NCBI GenBank assembly: GCA_934271725.1
Contig: CAKQSC010000047.1
Coordinates: 1 to 7,714 of the forward strand
Length of the DNA: 7,714 nt
DNA from: an uncultured Clostridia bacterium
GTDB lineage: Bacteria > Bacillota > Clostridia > Christensenellales > Borkfalkiaceae
Reading direction: 5' to 3'
The position numbers were made by a program, and so were the translations under genes. This document shows positions 1 to 6,349 of this stretch, piece after piece; the first letter of the stretch is position 1, and each line of letters begins with the position of its first letter. The notes beneath the pieces were generated by a model. The model was given only the letters and a program-made list of their open reading frames with translations. It was not told where the DNA came from and did no database searches.

Positions 1-1022
1 GTCATGTGGCTTTCGTCTATGAACATTATGAAATCTTTGGGAAAATAATCGAGAAGAGTAAAAGGCGGTTCGCCCGGTTTTCTGCCGTCGAAATATCTGC
101 TGTAATTTTCTATTCCGCTACAATACCCTATCTCGCGCATCATCTCGGTATCGTAATTAGTGCGCTGACGAAGTCTTTGCGCTTCTATGAGTTTGCCTTT
201 TTCTTCAAACGCCTTTACTTCGTCTTGCATATCCGCCGTTATCGCCGTTATCGCGTTAAAAAGTTTCGCGTGTTCCACCGCGTAGTGCGTTGCGGGAAAA
301 ATGACTGCGTGTTTCAGTTCGGATATTATTTTACCGCCGACAAACTCGAATTCGCTTATTCTGTCCACTTCGTCGCCGAAAAACTCTACCTTTATCGCTA
401 TTTCCGAACTCGACGACGGAAATATGTCTACCGTATCTCCGCGTACCCTGAACGTAGACCTGTCGAAATCGATATCTTTTCTCATATACTGAATACCTAC
501 GAGTTTTCTTATGAGTTCGTCTCTGTCGAGCGTCATTCCCGGGCGGAGAGATACCGCCATTCTGTAATATTCTTCGGGCGCGCCCAGACCGTATATGCAA
601 GACACGGAAGAAACGACCACGCAGTCTCTTCTTTCGCCCAAAGAACACGTCGCGCTGTGGCGTAACTTGTCTATCTCGTCGTTTATAGCCAAATCTTTCT
701 CTATATACGTGTCCGTTTGCGGAATATAGGATTCCGGCTGATAATAATCGTAATAGGAAACGAAAAACTCCACACGGTTTTCGGGGAAAAACTCCCTGAA
801 TTCGTTGCAGAGTTGTGCGGCAAGCGTTTTGTTGTGCGCTATGACCAACGCGGGGCGATTGAGGTTTTTTATGACGTTTGCCATCGTAAACGTTTTACCG
901 CTACCCGTAACGCCTAAAAGAACCTGCTCTTTCAGCCCGTCGTTAATCCCTTCCGTAAGTTTTTCTATCGCCTCGGGCTGATCTCCCGTAGGACTGTATT
1001 CCGAATGTAACTTAAAATCCAT
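1..1022 (-). CDS. uvrB: UvrABC excinuclease subunit B, N-terminal 340 codons (3' end beyond window)
   Basis: UvrB is the helicase-like subunit of nucleotide excision repair: UvrA loads it at damaged DNA, and it then recruits UvrC for incision. The translation starts [19 protein letters not shown] and carries Walker A GVTGSGKT (about residues 37-44). The family's Tyr-rich beta-hairpin, which clamps the damaged strand, is at about 89-110 ([19 protein letters not shown]), followed by the [18 protein letters not shown] segment (about 130-147). The UvrA-interacting region follows, and the Walker B/motif II DESH sits at about 336-339, right at the window edge. Full-length UvrB is about 650-700 residues, so roughly half is present, with no frameshift in it. 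The ATG lies 7 nt after the TAA of the preceding membrane protein gene, with an AAGG just upstream, so it is probably the last visible cistron of the ppiB-nfnAB operon. I see no LexA-type box near it. The identification is very secure. Confidence 0.97.
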   Translation of the reverse strand, partial: MDFKLHSEYSPTGDQPEAIEKLTEGINDGLKEQVLLGVTGSGKTFTMANVIKNLNRPALVIAHNKTLAAQLCNEFREFFPENRVEFFVSYYDYYQPESYIPQTDTYIEKDLAINDEIDKLRHSATCSLGERRDCVVVSSVSCIYGLGAPEEYYRMAVSLRPGMTLDRDELIRKLVGIQYMRKDIDFDRSTFRVRGDTVDIFPSSSSEIAIKVEFFGDEVDRISEFEFVGGKIISELKHAVIFPATHYAVEHAKLFNAITAITADMQDEVKAFEEKGKLIEAQRLRQRTNYDTEMMREIGYCSGIENYSRYFDGRKPGEPPFTLLDYFPKDFIMFIDESHM

Positions 1023-1029
1023 ATCAACC

Positions 1030-1416
1030 TTAACAATGCGCGACGGAATTGAGCAGTAACGTTATCACGAACGCTATGACCGCCCCCGCAACCGCCAGCG
1101 CGATTTTGACTTTCAAGTCGAAAACGACTTTTCTTTTTATCTGTTCCTCTTCTCTCGGCAGTTGTCTAGTTTTTTCTTTTACGGTTATGCAATAAACCTT
1201 TTCGCCTTTTCTGAAAGAATCGATCACGTCGAAATACCCGTCCGCTTCGAGTTGGCGGAGGGTTTTGTCGAGAGAATATTCGTCAAGAGCGTTTTTCGCG
1301 GACGTATGCGAATTGACTTTATCCAATAAATCCGTCCGCGTTATAAGTCCGGTTTCTTTTTCGCCGAAACAGTCGGACACCGTCTTGACTATTATTTTTT
1401 CCGTTTTGTTAAGCAT
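1030..1416 (-). CDS. Unknown 128-residue tail-anchored protein, winged-helix-like N-terminus
   Basis: I do not recognise this family. Residues 1-80 look like a small winged-helix fold: a helix ([17 protein letters not shown]), a second helix after [11 protein letters not shown], a third in the [15 protein letters not shown] segment, then a beta hairpin ending KVYCITV. A charged linker (about 80-104, rich in K, R and E) leads to one hydrophobic segment at about 105-122 ([18 protein letters not shown]). Only about six residues follow, which is a tail-anchored layout. Basic residues before the membrane segment predict a cytoplasmic N-terminus. It resembles the gene just upstream (1442-1822) in length, layout and several aligned positions, suggesting a tandem paralogue. 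The start is ATG, and upstream there is only a weak ribosome binding site. It lies 25 nt downstream of its paralogue and 7 nt upstream of uvrB, so it is probably co-transcribed with both. Function unknown; DNA binding is only a possibility inferred from the predicted fold. Confidence 0.8.
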   Translation of the reverse strand: MLNKTEKIIVKTVSDCFGEKETGLITRTDLLDKVNSHTSAKNALDEYSLDKTLRQLEADGYFDVIDSFRKGEKVYCITVKEKTRQLPREEEQIKRKVVFDLKVKIALAVAGAVIAFVITLLLNSVAHC

Positions 1417-1441
1417 TCTTTTTTACCGTTCCGACCGTTTA

Positions 1442-1822
1442 TCACAGCAACCTGCAAATTACGTAAACTATCGCTCCGCCGATAACCGAACCGAACAAGG
1501 ACGCAAAAAAGCAAAGGAACGCCGTCTTTCGCATACCTTTTTTTACGTCGTAAGCGGTCGTTTCTTCCTTACCTTGCTGTTCGCATTTCATTTTGCCGTC
1601 GGGAAGAGGCGCAAGACAATATTCGTGCTCGTCGCTGTACTTTACGCTGATGAGTTTTTTTGCCGTCAGATCGTCTATCATCGCGCGAAGTTCTTTATCG
1701 TTTGTTTTGAACTTTTTGGGCAAAGCGGACGTAATGTCCTCCGCCGTAAGTATTTCGTAAACCCCGTTCGGGCACAAGTCGTTTATCGTTTGTAAAAGCG
1801 TTAAACTTTTTTTATCGAGCAT
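1442..1822 (-). CDS. Unknown 126-residue tail-anchored protein, paralogue of the next gene
   Basis: I do not recognise this family. The N-terminal 70 or so residues suggest a winged-helix domain: a helix KSLTLLQTINDL, a second helix after ILTAEDITSAL, a third in NDKELRAMIDDLTAKKLI, then a strand pair SVKYSDEHEYCLAPL. A polar linker with a basic stretch (KKGMRK, about 94-99) precedes one membrane helix at about 100-122, which includes a small-residue patch (GSVIGGA). The protein ends RLL four residues later, so it looks tail-anchored with the N-terminus inside. Shared features with the 1030-1416 product include an ML-K start, a T-[VI]-x-D element followed by a cysteine, a DK-x-LR helix and a Y-C-[IL] strand. 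The stop is TGA. Its ATG is 21 nt after the nfnB stop with a weak GGTG upstream, so it is expressed as part of the same operon. Role unknown. Confidence 0.8.
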   Translation of the reverse strand: MLDKKSLTLLQTINDLCPNGVYEILTAEDITSALPKKFKTNDKELRAMIDDLTAKKLISVKYSDEHEYCLAPLPDGKMKCEQQGKEETTAYDVKKGMRKTAFLCFFASLFGSVIGGAIVYVICRLL

Positions 1823-1843
1823 AATTTACACCGTATATTTCAA

Positions 1844-3241
1844 TTAAAAAGATTTTCTTATATATTCGTCAATCGCGTGCGCGGAGGTTTTTCCGCTACC
1901 CATAGCCGTTATAACCGTCGCGCTACCCGTTACCGCGTCGCCCCCCGCAAACACGCCTTTTTGTGTAGTTTGTCCGTATGCGTCCGCAATTATTCCGCCG
2001 AAAGAGGAAACTTCGAGTCCCGGCGTCGTATTCTTTATAAGCGGGTTGGGCGACGTTCCCAACGCCATTATAACTACGTCGCAATCTATCACGTGTTCGC
2101 TGTCCGCTATATCGACGGGTTTTCTTCTGCCACGTTCGTCCGGTTCGCCGAGTTTGGTTTTAACGGCGCGTATGCCCGTTACGCAAAAATCGTCGTTACC
2201 GATAATCTCTTTGGGATTCGTAAGAGTGATAAACTCCACTCCCTCTTCTTTCGCGTGTTCTATTTCTTCCTTTCTTGCCGGCAATTCCGCCGTCGATCTG
2301 CGGTAAACTATCATTGCTTTTTCCGCGCCGAGTCTCAACGCCGATCGAACGGCGTCCATAGCGACGTTTCCACCGCCGATTACCGCAACTTTCTTACCCT
2401 TTATGACGGGAGTGGACGCGTCTTCTTTATACGCGCCCATAAGGTTTATTCTCGTCAGAAACTCGTTTGCGGAATACACACCGTTAAGGTTCTCGCCCTT
2501 TATATTCATAAACTTCGGCAAGCCCGCTCCGCTTGCGACGTACACCGCCTTATACCCGTTATCGAACAACTCGTCAATCGTAAAAGTTTTGCCTATAACG
2601 CAATCCGTTTTAAACACTACTCCGCTTTTTTCGAGTTTGTCCGTTTCGCTTTTCACTATGTCTTTCGGCAATCTGAACTCGGGTATTCCGTATACGAGAA
2701 CTCCGCCGACTTTATGCAACGCCTCGAACACGGTTACTTCGTAGCCGAGCGAAACGAGTTCACCCGCGCATGATAGTCCCGACGGTCCGCTACCAACGAC
2801 CGCTACTTTTACGCCTTTCTTTTCCGATTTTTCGGTTGTTTCCTCTTCGCATTTTCCGTTTTCTCTCATATAATCGGATACGTACCGTTCTAGTCTGCCG
2901 ATTCCGACGGGTTCGCCTTTTACGCCCCTTGCGCAAACGCTTTCGCACTGCGTTTCCTGAGGACAGACTCTTCCGCAAACCGCGCTTAAACAACTTTTTT
3001 CTTTTATAACGTCGTACGCGCCCTTAACGTCGCCGTCCGCGAGTTTTTTTATAAACAAGGGTATATTTATTCCGACGGGGCATTTCCCGACGCATTTCGC
3101 GTTTTTGCAGTTAAGACACCTCTCCGCTTCCGACTTTGCCTGCTCCGCCGTGTAACCGAGCGTTACTTCTTTGAAATCTTTTGTTCTCTCGCCCGGCTCT
3201 CTCGTATTTATCGGGGTTTTTACGTTCTGCATATTTATCAT
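1844..3241 (-). CDS. nfnB: NfnB-type large subunit of NADH-dependent reduced ferredoxin:NADP+ oxidoreductase (GltD-like)
   Basis: This is the large, NADPH-binding subunit of the flavin-based electron-bifurcating transhydrogenase. It holds the bifurcating FAD and two [4Fe-4S] clusters and exchanges electrons between NADPH and ferredoxin, with NAD+ served through NfnA. Visible features: Cys-rich N-terminus with C42-x2-C45-x4-C50-x3-C54, and a second set at C84, C89, C93, C99 and C103. The FAD Rossmann motif GSGPSGL is at 150-156, GGVLVYGIPEFRLP follows at 179-192, the NADPH Rossmann motif GGGNVAMDA is at 289-297, and the FAD-closing GGDAVTG is at 433-439. The 465-residue length is normal. The ATG at 3241 is preferred over Met4 because GGGGTGA lies 6 nt upstream, inside the nfnA 3' end; only one base separates it from the nfnA stop, so translation is probably coupled. 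Taken alone, the protein would be named glutamate synthase small subunit, but no glutamate synthase large subunit is next to it. Sulfide dehydrogenase SudA is the other close relative. Confidence 0.9.
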   Translation of the reverse strand: MINMQNVKTPINTREPGERTKDFKEVTLGYTAEQAKSEAERCLNCKNAKCVGKCPVGINIPLFIKKLADGDVKGAYDVIKEKSCLSAVCGRVCPQETQCESVCARGVKGEPVGIGRLERYVSDYMRENGKCEEETTEKSEKKGVKVAVVGSGPSGLSCAGELVSLGYEVTVFEALHKVGGVLVYGIPEFRLPKDIVKSETDKLEKSGVVFKTDCVIGKTFTIDELFDNGYKAVYVASGAGLPKFMNIKGENLNGVYSANEFLTRINLMGAYKEDASTPVIKGKKVAVIGGGNVAMDAVRSALRLGAEKAMIVYRRSTAELPARKEEIEHAKEEGVEFITLTNPKEIIGNDDFCVTGIRAVKTKLGEPDERGRRKPVDIADSEHVIDCDVVIMALGTSPNPLIKNTTPGLEVSSFGGIIADAYGQTTQKGVFAGGDAVTGSATVITAMGSGKTSAHAIDEYIRKSF

Positions 3242-3242
3242 A

Positions 3243-4082
3243 TCACTTCACCCCTTTATAAAGATTGCAATATTCTTCTCGCTTTTTCTTTTCAAACTCT
3301 TTGTACACGCCGTTTCTTTTTATAACTTCGTCGAAATCCACTTCGTGGGCGTCGAAATCGGGACCGTCAACGCACGCGAACTTCATTTTACCGCCGACGG
3401 TAAGTCTGCAACCACCGCACATTCCCGTGCCGTCCACCATAATAGGATTCATGCTCGCGACCGTTTTTATGCCGTATTCTTTCGTGAGTTTCGCAACGAA
3501 TTTCATCATCATAAGCGGTCCTATCGTTATCACTTCGTCGTAACGCTCTCCGCCGTCGATAAGTTCTTTAAGCGCGTCCGTTACAAGCCCTTTTCTGCCG
3601 TAACTTCCGTCGTCCGTGCAAACTACGAGTTTGTCGCTTACTTTTTCAAACTCTTTTTCGAGTATTATTATATTTTTATTTCTGAACCCCACTACCGAAT
3701 GAACTACCGCGCCATTCTTTTTCAACGCTTTCGCTATCGGGTAGGCTATCGCGGAGCCTACTCCCCCGCCGATTACCGCTACTTTTTTAAGGCAATCGAG
3801 TTCCGTCGCCTTACCCAAAGGTCCCGCGAACGTGGGAATGTATTCACCCTCGTTTTTATCGTTCAACGCCATAGTGGTTGCTCCGACGATTTGGAATATA
3901 ATCGTTACCGTGCCTTCCTTTTCGTCCGTATCGGCTACCGTCAAGGGTATTCTCTCTCCCTCTTCGTCCGCACGCAATATGATAAACTGCCCCGCTTTTG
4001 CCTTGTTAGCGACGTCGGGCGCGACGATTTTCATAAGCGTTACGCTGTCGTTAAGTTTTTCTTTATACGCTATCTTATACAC
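3243..4082 (-). CDS. nfnA: NfnA-type small subunit of NADH-dependent reduced ferredoxin:NADP+ oxidoreductase (SudB-like)
   Basis: This is the NAD(H)-binding subunit that partners the large subunit encoded 1 bp downstream. It belongs to the ferredoxin-NADP reductase-like family, with FAD, a nucleotide domain and a C-terminal [2Fe-2S] cluster. Visible features: a FAD-binding barrel with RIPLTVAD (44-51); GPLG (87-90); a Rossmann-type GGGVGSAIAYPIA (105-117); TDDGSYGRKGLVTD (156-169); and the C-terminal D217-x4-C222-x2-C225-x11-C237. Three Cys plus one Asp fits the known NfnA cluster ligation, the Asp being an inference here. The 279-residue length is typical. The start is GTG: an in-frame TGA lies two codons upstream and the next Met is residue 17, which would cut the first strand. 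The gene starts 10 nt after the ppiB stop. PyrK (dihydroorotate dehydrogenase electron transfer subunit) is a relative, but pairing with an NfnB/SudA gene favours Nfn or SudB. Confidence 0.9.
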   Translation of the reverse strand: MYKIAYKEKLNDSVTLMKIVAPDVANKAKAGQFIILRADEEGERIPLTVADTDEKEGTVTIIFQIVGATTMALNDKNEGEYIPTFAGPLGKATELDCLKKVAVIGGGVGSAIAYPIAKALKKNGAVVHSVVGFRNKNIIILEKEFEKVSDKLVVCTDDGSYGRKGLVTDALKELIDGGERYDEVITIGPLMMMKFVAKLTKEYGIKTVASMNPIMVDGTGMCGGCRLTVGGKMKFACVDGPDFDAHEVDFDEVIKRNGVYKEFEKKKREEYCNLYKGVK

Positions 4083-4085
4083 GTG

Positions 4086-4090
4086 TCACC
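4086..4090 (-). promoter_or_regulatory. Close-set ribosome binding site for the GTG start of nfnA
   Basis: On the minus strand, GGTGA sits only 3 nt before the nfnA GTG and 2 nt after the ppiB TAA. This is tighter than usual and suggests that ribosomes finishing ppiB reinitiate on nfnA. An ATG overlapping this site is out of frame and meets a stop after five codons, so it cannot be the nfnA start. Confidence 0.5.
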
Positions 4091-4092
4091 AT

Positions 4093-4611
4093 TTACGCTA
4101 TTTTCGGTTCGGGATAATCCGCGCCGAAAGTTTCGACCGTTACTTTTTTCATTATCTGCTTGTTTAACGGAGCGTCGTTATAATCCGTTTTCGTATTCGC
4201 TATTTCGTCCACGGCGTCCATACCTTCCGTTACCTTGCCGAAAGACGCGTATTGCCCGTCAAGGAAAAATCCGTCCGCGTGCATAATGAAAAACTGACTG
4301 CCCGCGCTGTCGGGATTCATTGCCCTCGCCATGCTTATAACTCCCCTTTCGTGCTTTAAGGGGTTTTTGAAACCGTTTCTGCCGAACTCGCCTTTAATGC
4401 AATACCCGGGACCGCCCGTACCTTCTCCTTTCGGATCTCCGCCCTGTATCATAAAACCCTTTATGACTCTGTGAAATATCAGTCCGTCGTAAAAGCCTTT
4501 CTTTACGAGGCTTATAAAATTGTTTACCGTGTTCGGCGCGATTTCGGGATAAAGTTCTATTTTTATCTTCTTGCCGTTTTCCGTTTCTATCGTAACTATC
4601 GGATTTGCCAT
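4093..4611 (-). CDS. ppiB: Cyclophilin-type peptidyl-prolyl cis-trans isomerase
   Basis: This cytoplasmic cyclophilin catalyses cis-trans isomerisation of Xaa-Pro bonds during protein folding. There is no signal peptide; the N-terminus reads MANPIVTIETENGKKIKIEL. The catalytic arginine lies in FHRVI (R48), followed by GFMIQGGDP (52-60) with F53, M54 and Q56 of the active site. GTGGPGY is at 64-70, SMARAMNPDSAGSQFFI (93-109) supplies the pocket, and LDGQYASFG is at 117-125. Compared with human cyclophilin A, the Trp before LDG is Phe (F116) and the active-site His at the end of that motif is Tyr (Y121). The Trp change is common in bacterial forms with low cyclosporin affinity. The 172-residue length is normal for a single-domain enzyme. 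The start is ATG with AAGGAG 9 nt upstream, and it is the first gene of the operon behind the 4656-4684 promoter. The symbol is by family; the orthologue naming (ppiA versus ppiB) is not strict. Confidence 0.95.
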   Translation of the reverse strand: MANPIVTIETENGKKIKIELYPEIAPNTVNNFISLVKKGFYDGLIFHRVIKGFMIQGGDPKGEGTGGPGYCIKGEFGRNGFKNPLKHERGVISMARAMNPDSAGSQFFIMHADGFFLDGQYASFGKVTEGMDAVDEIANTKTDYNDAPLNKQIMKKVTVETFGADYPEPKIA

Positions 4612-4655
4612 AACGCTTTTCTCCTTAACCCTTTAATACTTTTTTCTTGATTTCA

Positions 4656-4684
4656 ATTATACCACATTATTTGAAAAGGGGCAA
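4656..4684 (-). promoter_or_regulatory. SigA-type promoter of the ppiB-nfnAB-uvrB operon
   Basis: Reading the minus strand, a perfect -10 TATAAT (4656-4661) follows a -35-like TTGCCC (4679-4684; four of six consensus bases) after a 17-bp spacer. Transcription would start near 4649, giving a leader of about 38 nt that contains the ppiB AAGGAG. The leader is too short for a riboswitch. The site lies just below the rhaB terminator. Confidence 0.75.
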
Positions 4685-4698
4685 CTGCTTGCCGTATT

Positions 4699-4736
4699 TT
4701 AAAAAGAAAACCTTGCCGTGTCAAGGGCAAGGTTTT
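4699..4736 (-). terminator. Rho-independent terminator of rhaB
   Basis: An 11-bp perfect stem (AAAACCTTGCC at 4707-4717 with GGCAAGGTTTT at 4726-4736) encloses an 8-nt loop. On the minus strand the stem is followed by CTTTTT, so it ends the rhaB transcript 6 to 7 nt after its stop codon and isolates rhaB from the next operon. Confidence 0.9.
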
Positions 4737-4742
4737 TCAAGT

Positions 4743-6212
4743 TTATTTTGCGAGAATCTTTACGTAATCCTCATACTTTTTAACCCACTTGTCGTGGTCG
4801 TGAGGTTCCGCGTACCATATATCTTTTCCTTTCGCTATCAAATCTCTCGCCTCGTGAAGGTCTTTAATCTCTCCGTGAGCGATCATCTGAACGACTACGT
4901 TGCCGGTAGCCGTCGCTTCGACGGGCCCCGCGCTTACTTCTATACCGCAAGCGTCCGCCGTCATTTGTATAAGAAGTTTAGCCTGCGTTCCTCCGCCAAC
5001 GACGTAAAGTCTGTGATATTTCTTTCCGCTTACCGTTTCAAGACTTTTAAGCGTGTTGAAATATTTTAAGACAAGACTTTCGTGAATAATTCTCAAACAC
5101 TGTCCGTCCGTTTCGGGAACGGCTTGTCCCGTTCTCTTACAGAACTCCTTTACCCTCGGAATCATATCGCCGGGACCTTCAAACAAAGCGTTGTCCACGT
5201 CGATATAACTGTCCGTTTCGCCCGCTTCGACAGCCATTTTTTCCATATCGGGAAAACCGATCTTAACGCCCCTTGCGATGTATGCGTTACGCGTTTGTTG
5301 CAAAAGCCACGTTCCCATTATGTTCTTTAAAAATCTTATCGAACCGTTGTAGCCTATTTCGTTGGTAAGGTTAAGTTCTCTCGCCGTGGGGGTAAGAATG
5401 GGTTTATCGTTTTCTATGCCCATCAAAGACCACGTTCCGCTACTTATATAAACGTTGTCTTTGTCGTTGGACGGCATACTCGCAACCGCGGAAGCGGTGT
5501 CGTGCGTGCAAACCGCTATTACGGGAACTCTTTTACAACCGAGTTCGTCCGCAAGTTCTTTCTTTATAAGACCGTACTTTTCTCCGCTGTTTATGCGTTC
5601 CGCGAAAATACTCTTTTTAATGCCGAGAAGATTAAGAAGTTTGTCGTCGACTTGTTGAGTTCTCGCATTCAAAAGGTTGGTAGTAGACGCGTCGGTAAGT
5701 TCAAATCTCTTTACGCCCGTTAAAAGGTACGCAAACAAATCGGGAATCATTAAAATCTTGTCCGTTTTATCGTAAAGGTCTTTTCTGTGTTCCTTTAAAT
5801 ACCACAACTGATAAAGCGTGTTTATTCTCAAAAACTGTATTCCGCATATATCGTAAATATCGTTTTGAGGAATTATTTTAAATACTTCTTCCGGCATACC
5901 TTCCGTTCTTAAATCTCTGTAATGAACGGGACTTTCTATAAGATTGCCCTCTTTATCGATACAACCGAAATCGACGCCCCAGGTGTCTATGCCTATCGAG
6001 TCGAACCCGCCCGCCTCTACGCCTTTTTTTATGCCCGTTTTAACTTCTTTCCATAATTCGTCGAAGTCCCAGGTAAACGTGCCGTTTATCATTTTGGGGC
6101 AGTTGGGAAATCTGTGTATTTCTTTAAGCGTTACGCCGTCTTTTGAAATATTGCCGAGCATCGCTCTTCCGCTACTTGCGCCGAAATCGAATGCCAAAAC
6201 CGTTTTACTCAT
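4743..6212 (-). CDS. rhaB: Rhamnulokinase (FGGY carbohydrate kinase family)
   Basis: This enzyme phosphorylates L-rhamnulose with ATP to L-rhamnulose 1-phosphate, the second step of L-rhamnose catabolism in the cytoplasm. The N-terminal phosphate-binding loop reads FDFGASSGRAMLG (8-20). GIDTWGVDFG is at 74-83, followed by HYRD (97-100) and the RhaB-typical RINTLYQLWYL (129-139). The catalytic Asp is in THDTASAV (D238), SSGTWSLMG is at 257-265, VVGGGTQAKLLIQ at 404-416, and AGPVEATATGN follows. The 489-residue length matches the family. The start is ATG with GAGGTGA four bases upstream. It has its own promoter and terminator, so it appears to be a single-gene unit, with no rhamnose isomerase, aldolase or transporter beside it. 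Odd: in the second ATP-domain motif, where E. coli RhaB has GGGCQN...LNQ, two Asn are replaced by Ala (411) and Ile (415). Another deoxyketose substrate, such as L-fuculose, cannot be ruled out. Confidence 0.93.
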   Translation of the reverse strand: MSKTVLAFDFGASSGRAMLGNISKDGVTLKEIHRFPNCPKMINGTFTWDFDELWKEVKTGIKKGVEAGGFDSIGIDTWGVDFGCIDKEGNLIESPVHYRDLRTEGMPEEVFKIIPQNDIYDICGIQFLRINTLYQLWYLKEHRKDLYDKTDKILMIPDLFAYLLTGVKRFELTDASTTNLLNARTQQVDDKLLNLLGIKKSIFAERINSGEKYGLIKKELADELGCKRVPVIAVCTHDTASAVASMPSNDKDNVYISSGTWSLMGIENDKPILTPTARELNLTNEIGYNGSIRFLKNIMGTWLLQQTRNAYIARGVKIGFPDMEKMAVEAGETDSYIDVDNALFEGPGDMIPRVKEFCKRTGQAVPETDGQCLRIIHESLVLKYFNTLKSLETVSGKKYHRLYVVGGGTQAKLLIQMTADACGIEVSAGPVEATATGNVVVQMIAHGEIKDLHEARDLIAKGKDIWYAEPHDHDKWVKKYEDYVKILAK

Positions 6213-6240
6213 GCTATCACCTCGTGTATTAGTTATTTTT

Positions 6241-6269
6241 ATTATACAATCTTTTTCAACTTTTGTCTA
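6241..6269 (-). promoter_or_regulatory. SigA-type promoter of rhaB
   Basis: On the minus strand, -35 TAGACA (6264-6269; five of six consensus bases) and a perfect -10 TATAAT (6241-6246) are separated by exactly 17 bp. The expected start is near 6234, about 20 nt before the rhaB start codon. A strong core promoter is unusual for a tightly activated sugar gene and would suit control by a repressor, but I see no clear operator palindrome. Confidence 0.75.
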
Positions 6270-6286
6270 TACCTGACCTATAAAAA

Positions 6287-6315
6287 TTGACAAAATTATT
6301 TTACCGTGATAAAAT
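6287..6315 (+). promoter_or_regulatory. SigA-type promoter of ppa
   Basis: A perfect -35 TTGACA (6287-6292), a 17-bp spacer and -10 TAAAAT (6310-6315; five of six consensus bases) face ppa. The expected start near 6322 leaves a leader of about 28 nt holding AAGGAG. This is a near-consensus, probably constitutive strong promoter. Its -35 box is 17 bp from the -35 box of the divergent rhaB promoter. Confidence 0.8.
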
Positions 6316-6349
6316 ATTTTCATCTATTACGTTTGAATAAGGAGTTTTT

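Noticed and set aside
6..665. A 219-codon plus-strand frame and an overlapping 105-codon minus-strand frame at the left edge
   Set aside because: Both are out of frame with uvrB, which is continuous from 1022 to the edge with all family motifs.
1023..1029. LexA/SOS operator near uvrB
   Set aside because: No CGAAC-N4-GTTCG-like palindrome is visible before uvrB, between the membrane protein genes, or at the operon promoter; SOS control is not supported by sequence.
1030..1822. Toxin-antitoxin or defence pair, given two small adjacent membrane-linked genes
   Set aside because: Both proteins share one architecture and look like paralogues rather than a toxin with an antitoxin, and the neighbours are housekeeping genes without mobile element traces.
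1877..2773. A 298-codon plus-strand frame opposite nfnB
   Set aside because: It is a shadow of the well-supported nfnB frame; the product has no known motif and is Arg/Tyr/Phe rich, as with the other antisense frames here.
3171..4286. A 371-codon open frame on the plus strand across nfnA and parts of nfnB and ppiB
   Set aside because: It lies opposite three clearly recognised genes, its product is low in recognisable motifs and rich in Arg, Tyr and Phe, and such frames arise because the sense codon choice rarely produces stops on the other strand.
4612..4655. Possible riboswitch or leader RNA before ppiB
   Set aside because: The leader from the predicted start to the ATG is only about 38 nt and mostly the ribosome site; there is no room for an aptamer and no extended hairpin.
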